NCBI GenBank assembly: GCA_019414055.1
Contig: DXMV01000017.1
Location: forward strand, 1-64,000
From: Collinsella sp.
Lineage (GTDB): Bacteria > Actinomycetota > Coriobacteriia > Coriobacteriales > Coriobacteriaceae
Direction of reading: 5' to 3'
Length of the DNA stretch: 64,000 bases
Shown: piece by piece, positions 40,898-50,445 of the stretch
Layout: every line of letters starts with the position of its first letter
Position numbering within the stretch: position 1 is the stretch's first letter
Made by a program: the position numbers and the translations under genes
The notes under the pieces: generated by a model
What the model was told of the DNA's origin: nothing
What the model saw: the letters and a program-made list of their open reading frames with translations, nothing else
Database searches by the model: none

Positions 40898-43579
40898 ATG
40901 CAAAAGGAATACCTGTCCGCCGCGGCGGAGGTGCTCAGCGACCAGGGTGTCGATGAGAACCTCGGCCTGAGCAACGGCGAGGCGTCGTCGCGCCTCGCCA
41001 AGACAGGCCCTAACAAGCTTGAGGAAGCCGAGAAGACGCCGCTGTGGAAGCGCTTCTTTGAACAGATGGCCGACCCTATGGTCATCATGCTGATCGTTGC
41101 CGCCGTTATCAGCGCGCTCACGGGTATGGTCAAGGGCGAGGCAGACTTTGCCGATGTCGCCATCATCATGTTCGTCGTTATCGTCAACTCGGTGCTGGGC
41201 GTGGTTCAGGAAGCCAAGAGCGAGGAGGCCCTCGAGGCCCTGCAGGAGATGAGCGCGGCGCAGTCCAAGGTGCTGCGCGACGGCAAGCTCGTGCATCTGC
41301 CGAGCGCCGAGCTCGTGCCCGGCGACGTGATCATGCTCGAGGCGGGCGACTCGGTTCCGGCCGACTGCCGCGTGCTCGAGAGCGCCACGATGAAGATCGA
41401 AGAGGCCGCACTCACCGGCGAGTCCGTGCCCGTAGAGAAGCACGCCAACGTGATCGAGCTCCCCGCGGGCACCGACGACGTGCCACTCGGCGACCGTAAG
41501 AACATGTGCTACATGGGCTCCACCGTGGTGTACGGTCGCGGTCGCGCCGTCGTGGTCGGCACCGGTATGAACACCGAGATGGGCAAGATTGCCGGCGCTC
41601 TTGCCGAGGCCAAGGAAGAGCTCACGCCGTTGCAGGTGAAGCTCGCCGAGCTCAGCCGCATCCTTACCATTATGGTTATCGTCATCTGCGTCGTGATCTT
41701 TGGCGTCGACATCCTGCGCCACGGCGTGGGCAATGTCCTTACCGACCCGACCGCCCTGCTCGACACCTTTATGGTCGCCGTCTCGCTTGCCGTCGCCGCC
41801 ATCCCCGAGGGCCTGGTCGCCGTCGTGACCATCGTGCTTTCGCTCGGCGTGACCAAGATGGCCAAGCGCCAGGCGATTATCCGCAAGCTCTCTGCCGTCG
41901 AGACCCTTGGCTGCACACAGACCATCTGCTCCGACAAGACCGGCACGCTTACCCAGAACAAGATGACCGTCGTCAAGCACGAGCTCGCCGCGCCCAAGGA
42001 GAAGTTTCTGGCCGGCATGGCGCTGTGCTCCGATGCCCAGTGGGACGAGGAGGTGGGCGAGGCCGTGGGCGAGCCGACCGAGTGCGCGCTCGTCAACGAT
42101 GCCGGCAAGGCGGGGCTCACCGGCCTGACCGCCGAGCATCCGCGCGTGGGCGAGGCCCCGTTCGACTCGGGTCGCAAGATGATGTCCGTGATCGTCGAGA
42201 CCCTGGACGGCGAGTACGAGCAGTACACTAAGGGCGCGCCCGACGTGGTGATTGGTCTGTGCACCCACATCTATGACGGTGAGAAGGTCGTTCCGCTGAC
42301 TGAGGAGCGCCGCGCCGAGCTCGTGGCGGCCAACAAGGCCATGGCCGACGAGGCCCTGCGCGTGCTGGCGCTGGCGAGCCGCACCTACACCGAGATTCCC
42401 GTCGACTGCAGCCCCGCTGCGCTCGAGCATGACCTGGTCTTTTGCGGCCTGTCCGGCATGATTGACCCGGTCCGTCCCGAGGTCGCCGACGCCATCCGCG
42501 AGGCCCACGACGCCGGTATCCGCACCGTCATGATCACGGGCGACCATATCGACACCGCCGTGGCCATTGCCAAGCAGCTGGGAATCGTCACCGATCGCAG
42601 CCATGCCATCACCGGTGCCGACCTCGATCGCATGAGCGACGAGGAGCTCGACGCACACATCGAGGACTACGGCGTGTACGCCCGTGTCCAGCCCGAGCAT
42701 AAGACCCGCATCGTCGAGGCTTGGAAGTCGCGCGACCAGATCGTCGCCATGACGGGCGACGGCGTCAACGATGCCCCGTCCATCAAGCGCGCCGATATCG
42801 GCGTGGGTATGGGCATCACCGGCACCGACGTTACCAAGAACGTCGCCGACATGGTGCTTGCCGACGACAACTTCGCCACCATCATCGGTGCCTGCGAAGA
42901 GGGTCGCCGTATCTACGACAACATCCGCAAGGTCATCCAATTCCTGCTTTCGGCTAACCTTGCCGAGGTGTTCTCGGTGTTTATCGCCACGCTCATCGGC
43001 TTTACCATCTTCCAGCCGGTGCAGCTGCTGTGGGTGAACCTGGTTACCGACTGCTTCCCCGCGCTCGCGCTGGGCATGGAGGATGCCGAGGGCGACATCA
43101 TGAAGCGCAAGCCGCGCAACGCCAAGGACGGTGTCTTTGCCGGCAATATGGGCCTGGACTGCGTGGTTCAGGGCCTGATCATCACCGTGCTGGTGCTGGC
43201 GAGCTTCTTTGTGGGCGTGTACTTTGACATGGGCTACATCCACATCTCCGATATGATCGCCGGCGCCGCCGACGAAGAAGGCGTGATGATGGCTTTCATC
43301 ACGCTCAACATGGTCGAGATTTTCCACTGCTTTAACATGCGCAGCCGTCGCACGTCGCTGTTTAAGATGAAGAAGCAGAACAAGTGGCTGTGGGCATCGG
43401 CCGCGCTGGCGCTGGTGCTGACGGTGATCGTGACCGTGCAGCCGACGCTTGCCGAGATGTTCTTTGGCCCTGTGACGCTCGAGCCCAAGGGCGTTGTCGC
43501 TGCGCTGGGCCTGGCCTTCCTGATCATCCCGCTGATGGAGATCTACAAGGCGATCATGCGCGCGGTCGAAAAAGAGTAA
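40898..43579 (+). CDS. Calcium-type cation-transporting P-type ATPase
   Basis: The 893-aa protein has the P2-ATPase layout: a cation N-terminal domain, TM1-2, actuator loop (EEAALTGESVPVEK), TM3-4 with IPEGLVAVVTIVLSLG, the phosphorylation site SDKTGTLTQNK with Asp346, the nucleotide domain (YTKGAPDVVIG), hinge MTGDGVNDAPSIKRADIG, and six C-terminal helices (NLVTDCFPALALGMEDAE). It resembles bacterial SERCA/PMCA-type Ca2+ exporters; ion choice is inferred. The SD CAGGAGGGG lies in the switchable leader at 40815-40890. It is monocistronic. Confidence 0.92.
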   Translation: MQKEYLSAAAEVLSDQGVDENLGLSNGEASSRLAKTGPNKLEEAEKTPLWKRFFEQMADPMVIMLIVAAVISALTGMVKGEADFADVAIIMFVVIVNSVLGVVQEAKSEEALEALQEMSAAQSKVLRDGKLVHLPSAELVPGDVIMLEAGDSVPADCRVLESATMKIEEAALTGESVPVEKHANVIELPAGTDDVPLGDRKNMCYMGSTVVYGRGRAVVVGTGMNTEMGKIAGALAEAKEELTPLQVKLAELSRILTIMVIVICVVIFGVDILRHGVGNVLTDPTALLDTFMVAVSLAVAAIPEGLVAVVTIVLSLGVTKMAKRQAIIRKLSAVETLGCTQTICSDKTGTLTQNKMTVVKHELAAPKEKFLAGMALCSDAQWDEEVGEAVGEPTECALVNDAGKAGLTGLTAEHPRVGEAPFDSGRKMMSVIVETLDGEYEQYTKGAPDVVIGLCTHIYDGEKVVPLTEERRAELVAANKAMADEALRVLALASRTYTEIPVDCSPAALEHDLVFCGLSGMIDPVRPEVADAIREAHDAGIRTVMITGDHIDTAVAIAKQLGIVTDRSHAITGADLDRMSDEELDAHIEDYGVYARVQPEHKTRIVEAWKSRDQIVAMTGDGVNDAPSIKRADIGVGMGITGTDVTKNVADMVLADDNFATIIGACEEGRRIYDNIRKVIQFLLSANLAEVFSVFIATLIGFTIFQPVQLLWVNLVTDCFPALALGMEDAEGDIMKRKPRNAKDGVFAGNMGLDCVVQGLIITVLVLASFFVGVYFDMGYIHISDMIAGAADEEGVMMAFITLNMVEIFHCFNMRSRRTSLFKMKKQNKWLWASAALALVLTVIVTVQPTLAEMFFGPVTLEPKGVVAALGLAFLIIPLMEIYKAIMRAVEKE

Positions 43580-43589
43580 CGTTCCTGTC

Positions 43590-43685
43590 CGGGCCCGACC
43601 GCCTGCGGGGTTTCCACGGGCACGTCCTCGCCGCGCTGCGGCTGCGGGATGTGCCCTTAGGAAACCCCTCCCGGCGGGCGGGCCC
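43590..43685. repeat. Long GC-rich palindrome 3
   Basis: Nested arms GGGCCCG...CGCC, GGGGTTTCC and GGGCAC (43590-43622) pair with GTGCCC, GGAAACCCC and CGGCGG.CGGGCCC (43651-43685) around a 28-base loop. It begins 11 bases after the ATPase stop. Confidence 0.65.
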
Positions 43686-43744
43686 TGCGGTATCCTTGCT
43701 GGCTTTTCTCCCGTGCGGATGAAAAGGGCTGAGGGAAAGTATGT

Positions 43745-43778
43745 GAGCTGGTCGGGCTTTGCCCGGCCAGCTCTTCTT
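43745..43778 (+). terminator. Terminator before rsgA
   Basis: GAGCTGGTCGGGC pairs with GCCCGGCCAGCTC (one G-U) around a short loop, followed by TTCTTGATTT. A TAAAAT -10-like box follows immediately, probably for rsgA. Confidence 0.65.
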
Positions 43779-43826
43779 GATTTAAAATACCTGCTCAGTT
43801 GTGATTTTTGGTGCTGGGAGGCGTTT

Positions 43827-45011
43827 GTGGCTAAGGCTAAGGCTAAGGCGAAGAAAAAGACGACGGGGGCGCGGGCTAAGCGTGATCGTCGTCGGAAGCT
43901 CGCGACTGAAGCCCCTGCATCTGCTGAGGAGTTGCTGGCGAGTGTACCGGGGCTTGACGCATTGCAGGATGTTCCGGCGTTCGATGACCTGCCGGTCGAT
44001 GCGGCTCAGCAGGCTGCATTTGACGATTTTTGCGCACAGGCCGAGGAGTCCGAGCAGATGCAGCTCGGTGCCGTGGTGCGCCTGGACCGCGGGTTTCCGC
44101 TGGTGGCGACTGCCGATGACGCGTTTCGTGCCGAGCATGCCGTAGGGTTTGCCAAGTCGCGTGGCGAGGACGAGGTGCTGCTGCCGGCCGTGGGCGACCG
44201 CGTGGCGGTTCGCCGTGCTCCCGGGCACGACATGGGCGTGATCGAGTGCGTGCTGCCACGCCGTACGAGCTTTGAGCGTTGGCGCGGCCGCGCTCGCGGC
44301 GAGCGCCAGGTACTCTGCTCCAACGTGGATAGCGTGCTGATCGTGCAGGCGCTCGGCGCCGGCGAGGTGTTGCTCGACCGCGTGGCGCGCTCGCTGGTGT
44401 TGGCGCTCGATTGCGATGCCGAGCCGGTGGTGGTGCTCACCAAGGCCGACCGCTGCGAGGCCGATGAGCTCGAGCGCGATCTGGACCGCGTGCGCCGTCT
44501 GGTGGGTCCGGACGTTCGCGTGATCGTGACGTCCTCTGCCGAGGGCCTCGGTCTGGACGAGGTCCGTGCCTGCGTGCCTGCCGGGAGCTGCGCCATGATT
44601 CTGGGCGAGTCGGGTGCCGGCAAGTCGACGCTGCTCAATGCGCTGCTGGGCCACGATGCGCTGGCCACTGGCGGCGTGCGCGAGCGTGATGACCAAGGTC
44701 GCCACACCACGGTTGCGCGCGTGATGGTGGCGCTGCCGGGCGACGCCGGCGTGATCGCCGATGCCCCGGGCCTGCGCAGCCTGCCGCTTGTGGGGCATGA
44801 GCGGGGCCTGGCGCGTGCCTTCCCCGAGATCGTCGAGGCGTCGCGCGCGTGCCGGTTTGGCGATTGCACGCACACTCACGAGCCGGGTTGTGCCGTTCGC
44901 GAGGCCGAGGACGCGGGACAGATCGATAGCCTGCGCCTGGAGACGTTCCAAAACTTGGCGTCATCCATGCGCGTGAGTGCTCAGATGCTCGATCCCGATG
45001 TTCATCTGTAA
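43827..45011 (+). CDS. rsgA: Ribosome small subunit-dependent GTPase A
   Basis: In this 394-aa protein a basic Lys/Ala N-terminal extension is followed by an OB-fold. The circularly permuted GTPase order is G4 TKAD (205-208), then G1 GESGAGKST (260-268), then G3 DAPG (312-315). The C-terminal zinc site is CRFGDCTHTHEPGC. RsgA checks late 30S maturation. GTG 43827 with GGGAGG five bases upstream is the best start; the frame is open to 43713 through the terminator hairpin. Confidence 0.94.
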   Translation: MAKAKAKAKKKTTGARAKRDRRRKLATEAPASAEELLASVPGLDALQDVPAFDDLPVDAAQQAAFDDFCAQAEESEQMQLGAVVRLDRGFPLVATADDAFRAEHAVGFAKSRGEDEVLLPAVGDRVAVRRAPGHDMGVIECVLPRRTSFERWRGRARGERQVLCSNVDSVLIVQALGAGEVLLDRVARSLVLALDCDAEPVVVLTKADRCEADELERDLDRVRRLVGPDVRVIVTSSAEGLGLDEVRACVPAGSCAMILGESGAGKSTLLNALLGHDALATGGVRERDDQGRHTTVARVMVALPGDAGVIADAPGLRSLPLVGHERGLARAFPEIVEASRACRFGDCTHTHEPGCAVREAEDAGQIDSLRLETFQNLASSMRVSAQMLDPDVHL

Positions 45012-45030
45012 TTGAATCTATCTATGACAG

Positions 45031-45064
45031 CCGTCTCCCAATGGTATGGGAGGCGGTTTTTTTT
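45031..45064 (+). terminator. Terminator of rsgA
   Basis: CCGTCTCCCA / TGGGAGGCGG (one G-U) is followed by eight Ts. Confidence 0.85.
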
Positions 45065-45101
45065 CTTGCCGATGTGTCTTTAAACGTGCGTTTTGCCGAC
45101 G

Positions 45102-45155
45102 TGCTGACCAAAACCTTGCCACGAGCTTGACGGACCGGTCAGCTTTTGGTCGGCA
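45102..45155. repeat. Modular dispersed repeat, copy 2
   Basis: It contains CCTTGCCACGAGCTTGACGG with a further A (45114-45134) and GGTCAGCTTTTGGTC (45137-45151), the same two words as at 13936-13984 in reverse order. GACCAAAA (45105-45112) also pairs with TTTTGGTC (45144-45151). Confidence 0.6.
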
Positions 45156-45264
45156 ATTGGTTTGACACTCAAAACCAAGATCGCGATCGCACCGTTTTGC
45201 TGCTTGCCCGCTTGGACAATGGTGGTACGGGCATCCGCCCGGTGCTACCTTGAGAGGAGCGGCC

Positions 45265-45924
45265 GTGAACAAGAGCAAGCGCATCGCCATCAGTCTGGTC
45301 GCGGGCGTGCTTGCCGCGGCGCTCTGCATGGTCCACGGCTCGTCGATCCGCTCGCAAGCCGAGCAGGCCCAAGCCGAGACGTTGGCAAAATACGGCGGCG
45401 ACCGCGTTGAGGTGTGCGTCGCGGCGCGCGATATCGATGCGGGCGAGACCCTCGACGAGACCAATGTCATAACTCAGGAATGGCTGGCGAGTCTGTTGCC
45501 GCGTGATGCGGCGACCGAGCTGCGTCAGGTGCGCGGCGACGTGACGACCTCGCGCATTCCCAAAAACGCCGTGATTTGCAATGTCTACACCAAGGCCGAG
45601 AGCCACAAGCTCGAGGTGCCTAAAGGCAAGGTTGCCGTTTCGGTGGCGGTCGATGCCGAGCACTCGGTCGGCGGCGCCACGGGCGTGGGTAGCTATGTGG
45701 ACGTGTACGTGCAAAAAGATGGCGTGACCGATCGTTTGTGCGGCGCGTACGTGATCGATACCAGCGAAGATGCCGGCACCACGCGTGAAGGCAAGATCGA
45801 GTGGGTGACGCTGGCGGCAGACCCCGAAGATGTCAAGGAATTGCTGGGAGCCTCGGGAAAGGGAACGGTCAGCTTGACGATTCCCGCCACGGCACGCGGC
45901 AAAAAGAGCGGAGGCGACGAGTGA
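45265..45924 (+). CDS. cpaB: Flp pilus assembly protein CpaB/RcpC-like (SAF domain)
   Basis: The 219-aa protein has a short N-terminal signal anchor (IAISLVAGVLAAALCMV), then a SAF domain (VCVAARDIDAGETLDETNV and RIPKNAVICNVYT) and an RcpC-like beta domain (KVAVSVAVDAEHSVGGATGV, SYVDVYVQK). It is thought to guide the pilus through the envelope. Start GTG 45265 follows GAGAGGAG. It is the first gene of the Tad operon, and the stop overlaps the next start. Confidence 0.85.
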   Translation: MNKSKRIAISLVAGVLAAALCMVHGSSIRSQAEQAQAETLAKYGGDRVEVCVAARDIDAGETLDETNVITQEWLASLLPRDAATELRQVRGDVTTSRIPKNAVICNVYTKAESHKLEVPKGKVAVSVAVDAEHSVGGATGVGSYVDVYVQKDGVTDRLCGAYVIDTSEDAGTTREGKIEWVTLAADPEDVKELLGASGKGTVSLTIPATARGKKSGGDE

Positions 45925-47573
45925 TGAAGGCGATCTGGCTTGCGTGCTGCGCGTGCGGCGATTACGCGCTGCTACAGCAGGAAGTCGAGGGTCGCGATGT
46001 GGGCGCGCAGGTGCTTCGCGTGGGCGACCTGGACGGGCTGGTATCCATGGCGCGGGCGTTTCCGTCGCGTCGCGGTGCCGCCATCATCGCGGCGTCTCTG
46101 TTCGATACCGAAGACGTGCGGAAGACCGTTGCGCGCCTGACGGCCGAGGGCCGCGTGAGTCGTGTCGTCGTGTTGATCGAGACACTCGACCCGTCGGATA
46201 TCGAAGGGCTGTTTCGCGCGGGGGCGACCGAGGTCATCGCTGCGCACAGTTTGTGCGGCAACGGGCGCGCGGGTGAGGGAACGGTTGATTCCGATCGGCG
46301 CATGACGATTGAGCCCGATGCTTTTGTTGATAGGGAACCCGGGGCGCCTCGCGCTACAAGAGGCCCGCGTGTTGATGAATATGGAAAAGCGGAAGCCGAG
46401 CATGGTCGGCGCCCCCGGGACCCCCTTGCATACGATGACGCTGGAGGGCCGGTACCGTATGGCGATGACGTTCTGGCTGAAGATATGGGATACGTACACG
46501 GCGTAAATCTGGCCGATGAGCTCGACGAGGTCGAGGGTTTTGCCGGGGCTGGCGAGCCGTGTGCCGCTGCGTCTTTGGCTTCGGAACCGCAGCCCGGGCA
46601 GCCTGCCATGCCGGCTTGGGCTCAGCACGTGACCGCGGCGGGGGAGACGGGGATGTTATCGCCCGCGTCCGTGTCGCCGGCTCCTGCGCCGTCAGCCCCC
46701 GCGCTGTCGGCGGGCGCTTCGATTCCGTCTCGTCGGGCACCGGTTGTCTGCGCCGTTTCGGGTTCGGGCGGTTGCGGCAAGTCGACGATCGTTGCCACTA
46801 TGGCGCATGCGGCGTCGTTGCTGGGTTTGCGTGCCGCTGTGCTCGACTTGGACCTCATGTTTGGAAACCTATACGATCTGCTGGGTGTCGATGCCCCGCA
46901 CGATATGGCGACGCTTATCGAGCCGTCGGCGGCGGGCGCACTTGCCGAGCCGGATATCGTGGCCGCATCGATGCGCGTCGCCCCGGGCGTCACGCTCTGG
47001 GGACCTGTCGCGGCCCCCGAGAAAGCCGAGCTCATGGCACGTCCGGTGGAGCTATTGCTCGATGTTTTGCGTCGCGAATCCGACGTGGTCTTCGTCGACA
47101 CCTCGGTCTTTTGGGGTGATGCCGTGGCCGCCGCGGTGGCGGCGAGCGACCGTTGCCTGGTCGTAGGCGATGCGGCAGTATCGTCGGCGACATCCGCTTC
47201 GCGCGTCATTGAGCTGGCGAGCCGTGTGGGCGTGCCGCGCACACGCATGAGCGCCGTGTTCAACCGGTTTGGTGCGCGCGGTGCCGACGAGGACGTCGCC
47301 ATGCGCTTCGAGATTGCCTGCGCACTGAGCTCCAAGATCCGCATTGCCGATGGCGGTCAGGATTTGGCCGCGCTCATGGCATTCGGTCGCGCCGACGAGG
47401 CAGTGGGTCAGACGAGCGCTTTTGCGGCCAGCGTGCGCGAGGCTACGCGCGAGATGCTCGTGGAGCTGGGCTGCGCCGTCGGTCCCTGGAGCGATATGGT
47501 CGCCGACCGCGCGACCCGTACCGAGCGCCCGCGCATCCGTCTTCCCTGGTCGCGTGAGGGTGATTCGCGATGA
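45924..47573 (+). CDS. tadZ: TadZ/CpaE-like localisation ATPase
   Basis: The 549-aa protein has an atypical receiver-like N-terminus (about 1-115), a long low-complexity linker rich in Pro, Ala, Gly and Asp (115-270), then a MinD/ParA-type ATPase. The deviant Walker A is GSGGCGKST at 280-288, followed by LDLDLMFGNLYDLLG and VVFVDTSVF. TadZ proteins direct the Tad secretion machine to its cellular site. Start ATGA overlaps cpaB. Confidence 0.83.
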   Translation: MKAIWLACCACGDYALLQQEVEGRDVGAQVLRVGDLDGLVSMARAFPSRRGAAIIAASLFDTEDVRKTVARLTAEGRVSRVVVLIETLDPSDIEGLFRAGATEVIAAHSLCGNGRAGEGTVDSDRRMTIEPDAFVDREPGAPRATRGPRVDEYGKAEAEHGRRPRDPLAYDDAGGPVPYGDDVLAEDMGYVHGVNLADELDEVEGFAGAGEPCAAASLASEPQPGQPAMPAWAQHVTAAGETGMLSPASVSPAPAPSAPALSAGASIPSRRAPVVCAVSGSGGCGKSTIVATMAHAASLLGLRAAVLDLDLMFGNLYDLLGVDAPHDMATLIEPSAAGALAEPDIVAASMRVAPGVTLWGPVAAPEKAELMARPVELLLDVLRRESDVVFVDTSVFWGDAVAAAVAASDRCLVVGDAAVSSATSASRVIELASRVGVPRTRMSAVFNRFGARGADEDVAMRFEIACALSSKIRIADGGQDLAALMAFGRADEAVGQTSAFAASVREATREMLVELGCAVGPWSDMVADRATRTERPRIRLPWSREGDSR

Positions 47574-48898
47574 GTCTGCAGACGAGGATTAAAGCCGCTG
47601 GCTCGGCCGCCGCGGCTGCCCCCGTTGATGCGGGACGCCGCCGTGCCGTTAAACGCCGCACCAAGCGTGCGGTGATGGACCGCGTGGGCTACGACGAGGT
47701 GGCGCGCATCAGTGCCTACGTCGACCCGGCCCTTGCCCGCTCTGAGCTACGTCCGGCGGTGGAAGCGGCGCTCAACGTGGAAGAGCCGACCGACTTGGCG
47801 ACGCCTGAGCGTGAGACCATCATCGACGAGATCCTAGATGACGTGGTGGGCCTGGGACCGCTGCAGCCGCTCATCGAGGACGACACCGTTACCGAAATCA
47901 TGATCAACGGCTGTCGCTCTGCCTTTTTTGAGCGCAGTGGCGTTTTGTATCCCATCGAGCACGCGTTTGAGGACGACGAACAGATCCGTGTGCTCATCGA
48001 CCGTATCATCTCGCCACTTGGCCGCCGTATCGACGAGCGCAGCCCCATCGTCAACGCCCGCCTCAAAACGGGCTATCGCGTCAACGCGGTGATTCCACCC
48101 GTGGCGATCGACGGGCCAATCCTCACTATCCGTAAGTTCTCGGACCGTATCTGTTCGCTGGACGAGCTTGTGGGGTTGGGGTCACTGCCGCTTTGGTATG
48201 CGCAGCTGCTGTCGTGTGCGGTGTCGTTGCGGCAGGACTTGGCGGTTGCGGGAGGCACGGGGTCGGGCAAGACCACGCTGCTCAACGCGCTGTCGTGCGA
48301 GATTTCCACCGGCGAGCGCATCGTGACGATCGAGGATTCCGCCGAGCTCAAGTTTGCACATCACCCACACGTCGTTCGTCTGGAGGCGCGTGAGGCGTCA
48401 ATCGAGGGCGAGGGTGCGGTGACGATTCGCGACCTGGTGACCAATGCTTTGCGTATGCGCCCCGACCGCATCGTCGTGGGGGAGGTGCGCGGTGCCGAGT
48501 GCTGCGACATGCTGCAGGCCATGAACACGGGCCACGACGGCTCGCTCACCACACTCCATGCGGGTACCGAGCAGGAGACCGTGGTTCGCCTGACGCTGCT
48601 TGCGCGCTACGGCATCGATTTGCCGAGTGAGCTTATCGAAGAGCAGATCGCCATGGCGCTCGACGGCATCGTGATGTCCGAGCGTCATGCAGATGGCAGG
48701 CGCTTTGTGGCCTCATATTCGGGGGTTCACCGCGGCGCGTCGGGCGGTGTTGAGCTCGAACGCTACGTGACGTTCGATGCCGCCGAACGCACCTGGACGC
48801 TCGACCGCGAGCCGCCGTTTATTGCGGAGGGCTTGCGGTCGGGAACGCTCACACAAGAGGAGGTGGACGAATGGAGATCGCTATGCCCCTCGTCGTAG
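47570..48898 (+). CDS. tadA: Tad secretion ATPase TadA/CpaF
   Basis: The 442-aa protein is a GspE-family hexameric ATPase. GPLQPLIEDDTVTEIMING is the N-terminal domain hallmark. Walker A GGTGSGKTT is at 228-236, the Asp box IVTIEDSAELKF and the His box GHDGSLTTLHA follow, and RMRPDRIVVGEVRG is the Walker B region. It powers pilin assembly through TadB and TadC. ATG overlaps tadZ (ATGA), and the end overlaps tadB by 28 bases. Confidence 0.93.
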   Translation: MSLQTRIKAAGSAAAAAPVDAGRRRAVKRRTKRAVMDRVGYDEVARISAYVDPALARSELRPAVEAALNVEEPTDLATPERETIIDEILDDVVGLGPLQPLIEDDTVTEIMINGCRSAFFERSGVLYPIEHAFEDDEQIRVLIDRIISPLGRRIDERSPIVNARLKTGYRVNAVIPPVAIDGPILTIRKFSDRICSLDELVGLGSLPLWYAQLLSCAVSLRQDLAVAGGTGSGKTTLLNALSCEISTGERIVTIEDSAELKFAHHPHVVRLEAREASIEGEGAVTIRDLVTNALRMRPDRIVVGEVRGAECCDMLQAMNTGHDGSLTTLHAGTEQETVVRLTLLARYGIDLPSELIEEQIAMALDGIVMSERHADGRRFVASYSGVHRGASGGVELERYVTFDAAERTWTLDREPPFIAEGLRSGTLTQEEVDEWRSLCPSS

Positions 48899-49797
48899 GG
48901 GGTTTGGCGGGGCTTTCTGTCGCGACGGCGTGTGGGGCAGAGCCTCGTGTGCCGCGGATGCCGCCGGCGGAGCTGGCGCGCCAGACGCTCGAATCGATGG
49001 CGGAGAAGTTGCCGCGTGAGTTGGCGGAAAACGACCCGCTGACAAAGATTGCCCGCTCGTGGGCGTCGCTGATCCCCGCAGATTGCCTTGGGCTTGCTAT
49101 TGAGGATAACGCGGCTCGTCTGGCATTTCTGCTGCTGTCGAGCGGTATCTGCAGCGTTTTGATGGCCGTTGCGTCGTTGTCGCCCATCGGCTTTGTCTTG
49201 GGGCTGGTGGCGCCGTTTGGCGTGGGTGCCGCGCGTGACACCTTCGATCGCCGACGCGAACAGCATGATGTGGAAGAGGCCATGCCCGAGGCATTCACAG
49301 CGTTATCCATGTCGCTTGCCTCGGGGCATTCGCTGGCACAGGGCATGCGCTTTGTGGGCGCCCATGCGCAAGAGCCGGTGCATACCGAGTTTTTGCGGGT
49401 GGCGGCGGCAATCGATTGCGGTATCTCGGCGACCGACGCACTCGATGACCTACTCGTCCGCATCGATGCCCCCGGCCTTTCGCTTGTCACTTTGGCGCTC
49501 AAAGTATCGCAGCGTACCGGCGCTCCGCTTGCCGGCTTGCTGTCCGAGGCGTCGAGCATGGTGGGTGAGCGCATTGAGCTCAAGCGCCGTCTGGACGTTA
49601 AGACGTCACAGGCGCGTATGTCGGCACACATGGTCGCGGCGATGCCGGCGGGCATGTGCGCGGTACTGGCTTTGCTTTCGGCAGACTTTCGCCGCGGTCT
49701 TGCGACGCCGGCTGGTGCGGGCGCCGTGGTGCTGGGACTTGCCCTCAACGTCGTTGCCCTGGTAGTTATCCGGCGCATTATGCGGGTGGAGTTATGA
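48871..49797 (+). CDS. tadB: Tad inner-membrane platform protein TadB
   Basis: The 308-aa protein carries a T2SSF (GspF) domain from about residue 130 to 260 (VEEAMPEAFTALSMSLASGH, then LRVAAAIDCG) flanked by hydrophobic helices at about 90-125 and at the C-terminus. It forms the membrane platform with TadC. AAGAGGAGG precedes the ATG inside the end of tadA. Confidence 0.87.
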   Translation: MEIAMPLVVGGLAGLSVATACGAEPRVPRMPPAELARQTLESMAEKLPRELAENDPLTKIARSWASLIPADCLGLAIEDNAARLAFLLLSSGICSVLMAVASLSPIGFVLGLVAPFGVGAARDTFDRRREQHDVEEAMPEAFTALSMSLASGHSLAQGMRFVGAHAQEPVHTEFLRVAAAIDCGISATDALDDLLVRIDAPGLSLVTLALKVSQRTGAPLAGLLSEASSMVGERIELKRRLDVKTSQARMSAHMVAAMPAGMCAVLALLSADFRRGLATPAGAGAVVLGLALNVVALVVIRRIMRVEL

Positions 49798-50435
49798 GCG
49801 CCCTGGTCGGGGTCGCAGCTTGTCTGTGTGCCCTGAGCGTATTTGCCGCGACAGGTTTGGAGCGTGCGGATACTCGCAAGATTGCAGAGACATGCAAGCG
49901 TGAGGCGGTACTGGTCATTGCTGCGGGCTGCTCGGTGATCGATGCCCTGACCGCGCGAATGAAGGGCGCGATTGGGGCGGGCGGCCCGCCGCGGGTGTCG
50001 CTCGGTGAGGTGTCCGAGATGATCGACGTGGTGCGCCTGGGGCTTTCTGCCGGCCTTTCGTTTGACGCGGCGCTCGAGATTTTCTGTGCCAATCGTCGGT
50101 CGGTGCTGGCCGTCCGTCTTGAGCAAGCCTGCATGGCGTGGCAGGTGGGCGTGGGGACGCGCGAGGCCGAGCTGTTGGCTGCCGCGCGTGATTTGGACGT
50201 GAGGGCGCTCGAGACCTTTGCCATCACGGTGGGGCAGGCGCTTGCCCTGGGCGCTCCGCTGGCCGAGACGCTGGCTGCTCAAAGTCGCGAGATACGTGCG
50301 GCCCATCGCGCCGCAGTCGAGCGCGAGATCGAGCGCGCACCGGTCAAGTTGCTGATTCCCACCGGCACGCTCATCTTGCCGGCGCTGCTGCTGTCCATAT
50401 TGGGCCCGCTGCTGGGAGCAGGCGGGATGATGTAG
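49794..50435 (+). CDS. tadC: Tad inner-membrane platform protein TadC
   Basis: The 213-aa protein has a second, shorter T2SSF domain (EVSEMIDVVRLGLSAGLSFD, ETFAITVGQALALGAPLAET) and a hydrophobic C-terminus (LLIPTGTLILPALLLSILGP). It is shorter than typical TadC (about 280-300), with a reduced N-terminal membrane part. ATGA overlap with tadB. Confidence 0.83.
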   Translation: MSALVGVAACLCALSVFAATGLERADTRKIAETCKREAVLVIAAGCSVIDALTARMKGAIGAGGPPRVSLGEVSEMIDVVRLGLSAGLSFDAALEIFCANRRSVLAVRLEQACMAWQVGVGTREAELLAAARDLDVRALETFAITVGQALALGAPLAETLAAQSREIRAAHRAAVEREIERAPVKLLIPTGTLILPALLLSILGPLLGAGGMM

Positions 50436-50445
50436 GGAGGAATAC

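Noticed and set aside
40844..43327. 827-codon open frame antisense to the P-type ATPase
   Set aside because: Same reason: complete overlap with a well-supported gene and no protein signature.
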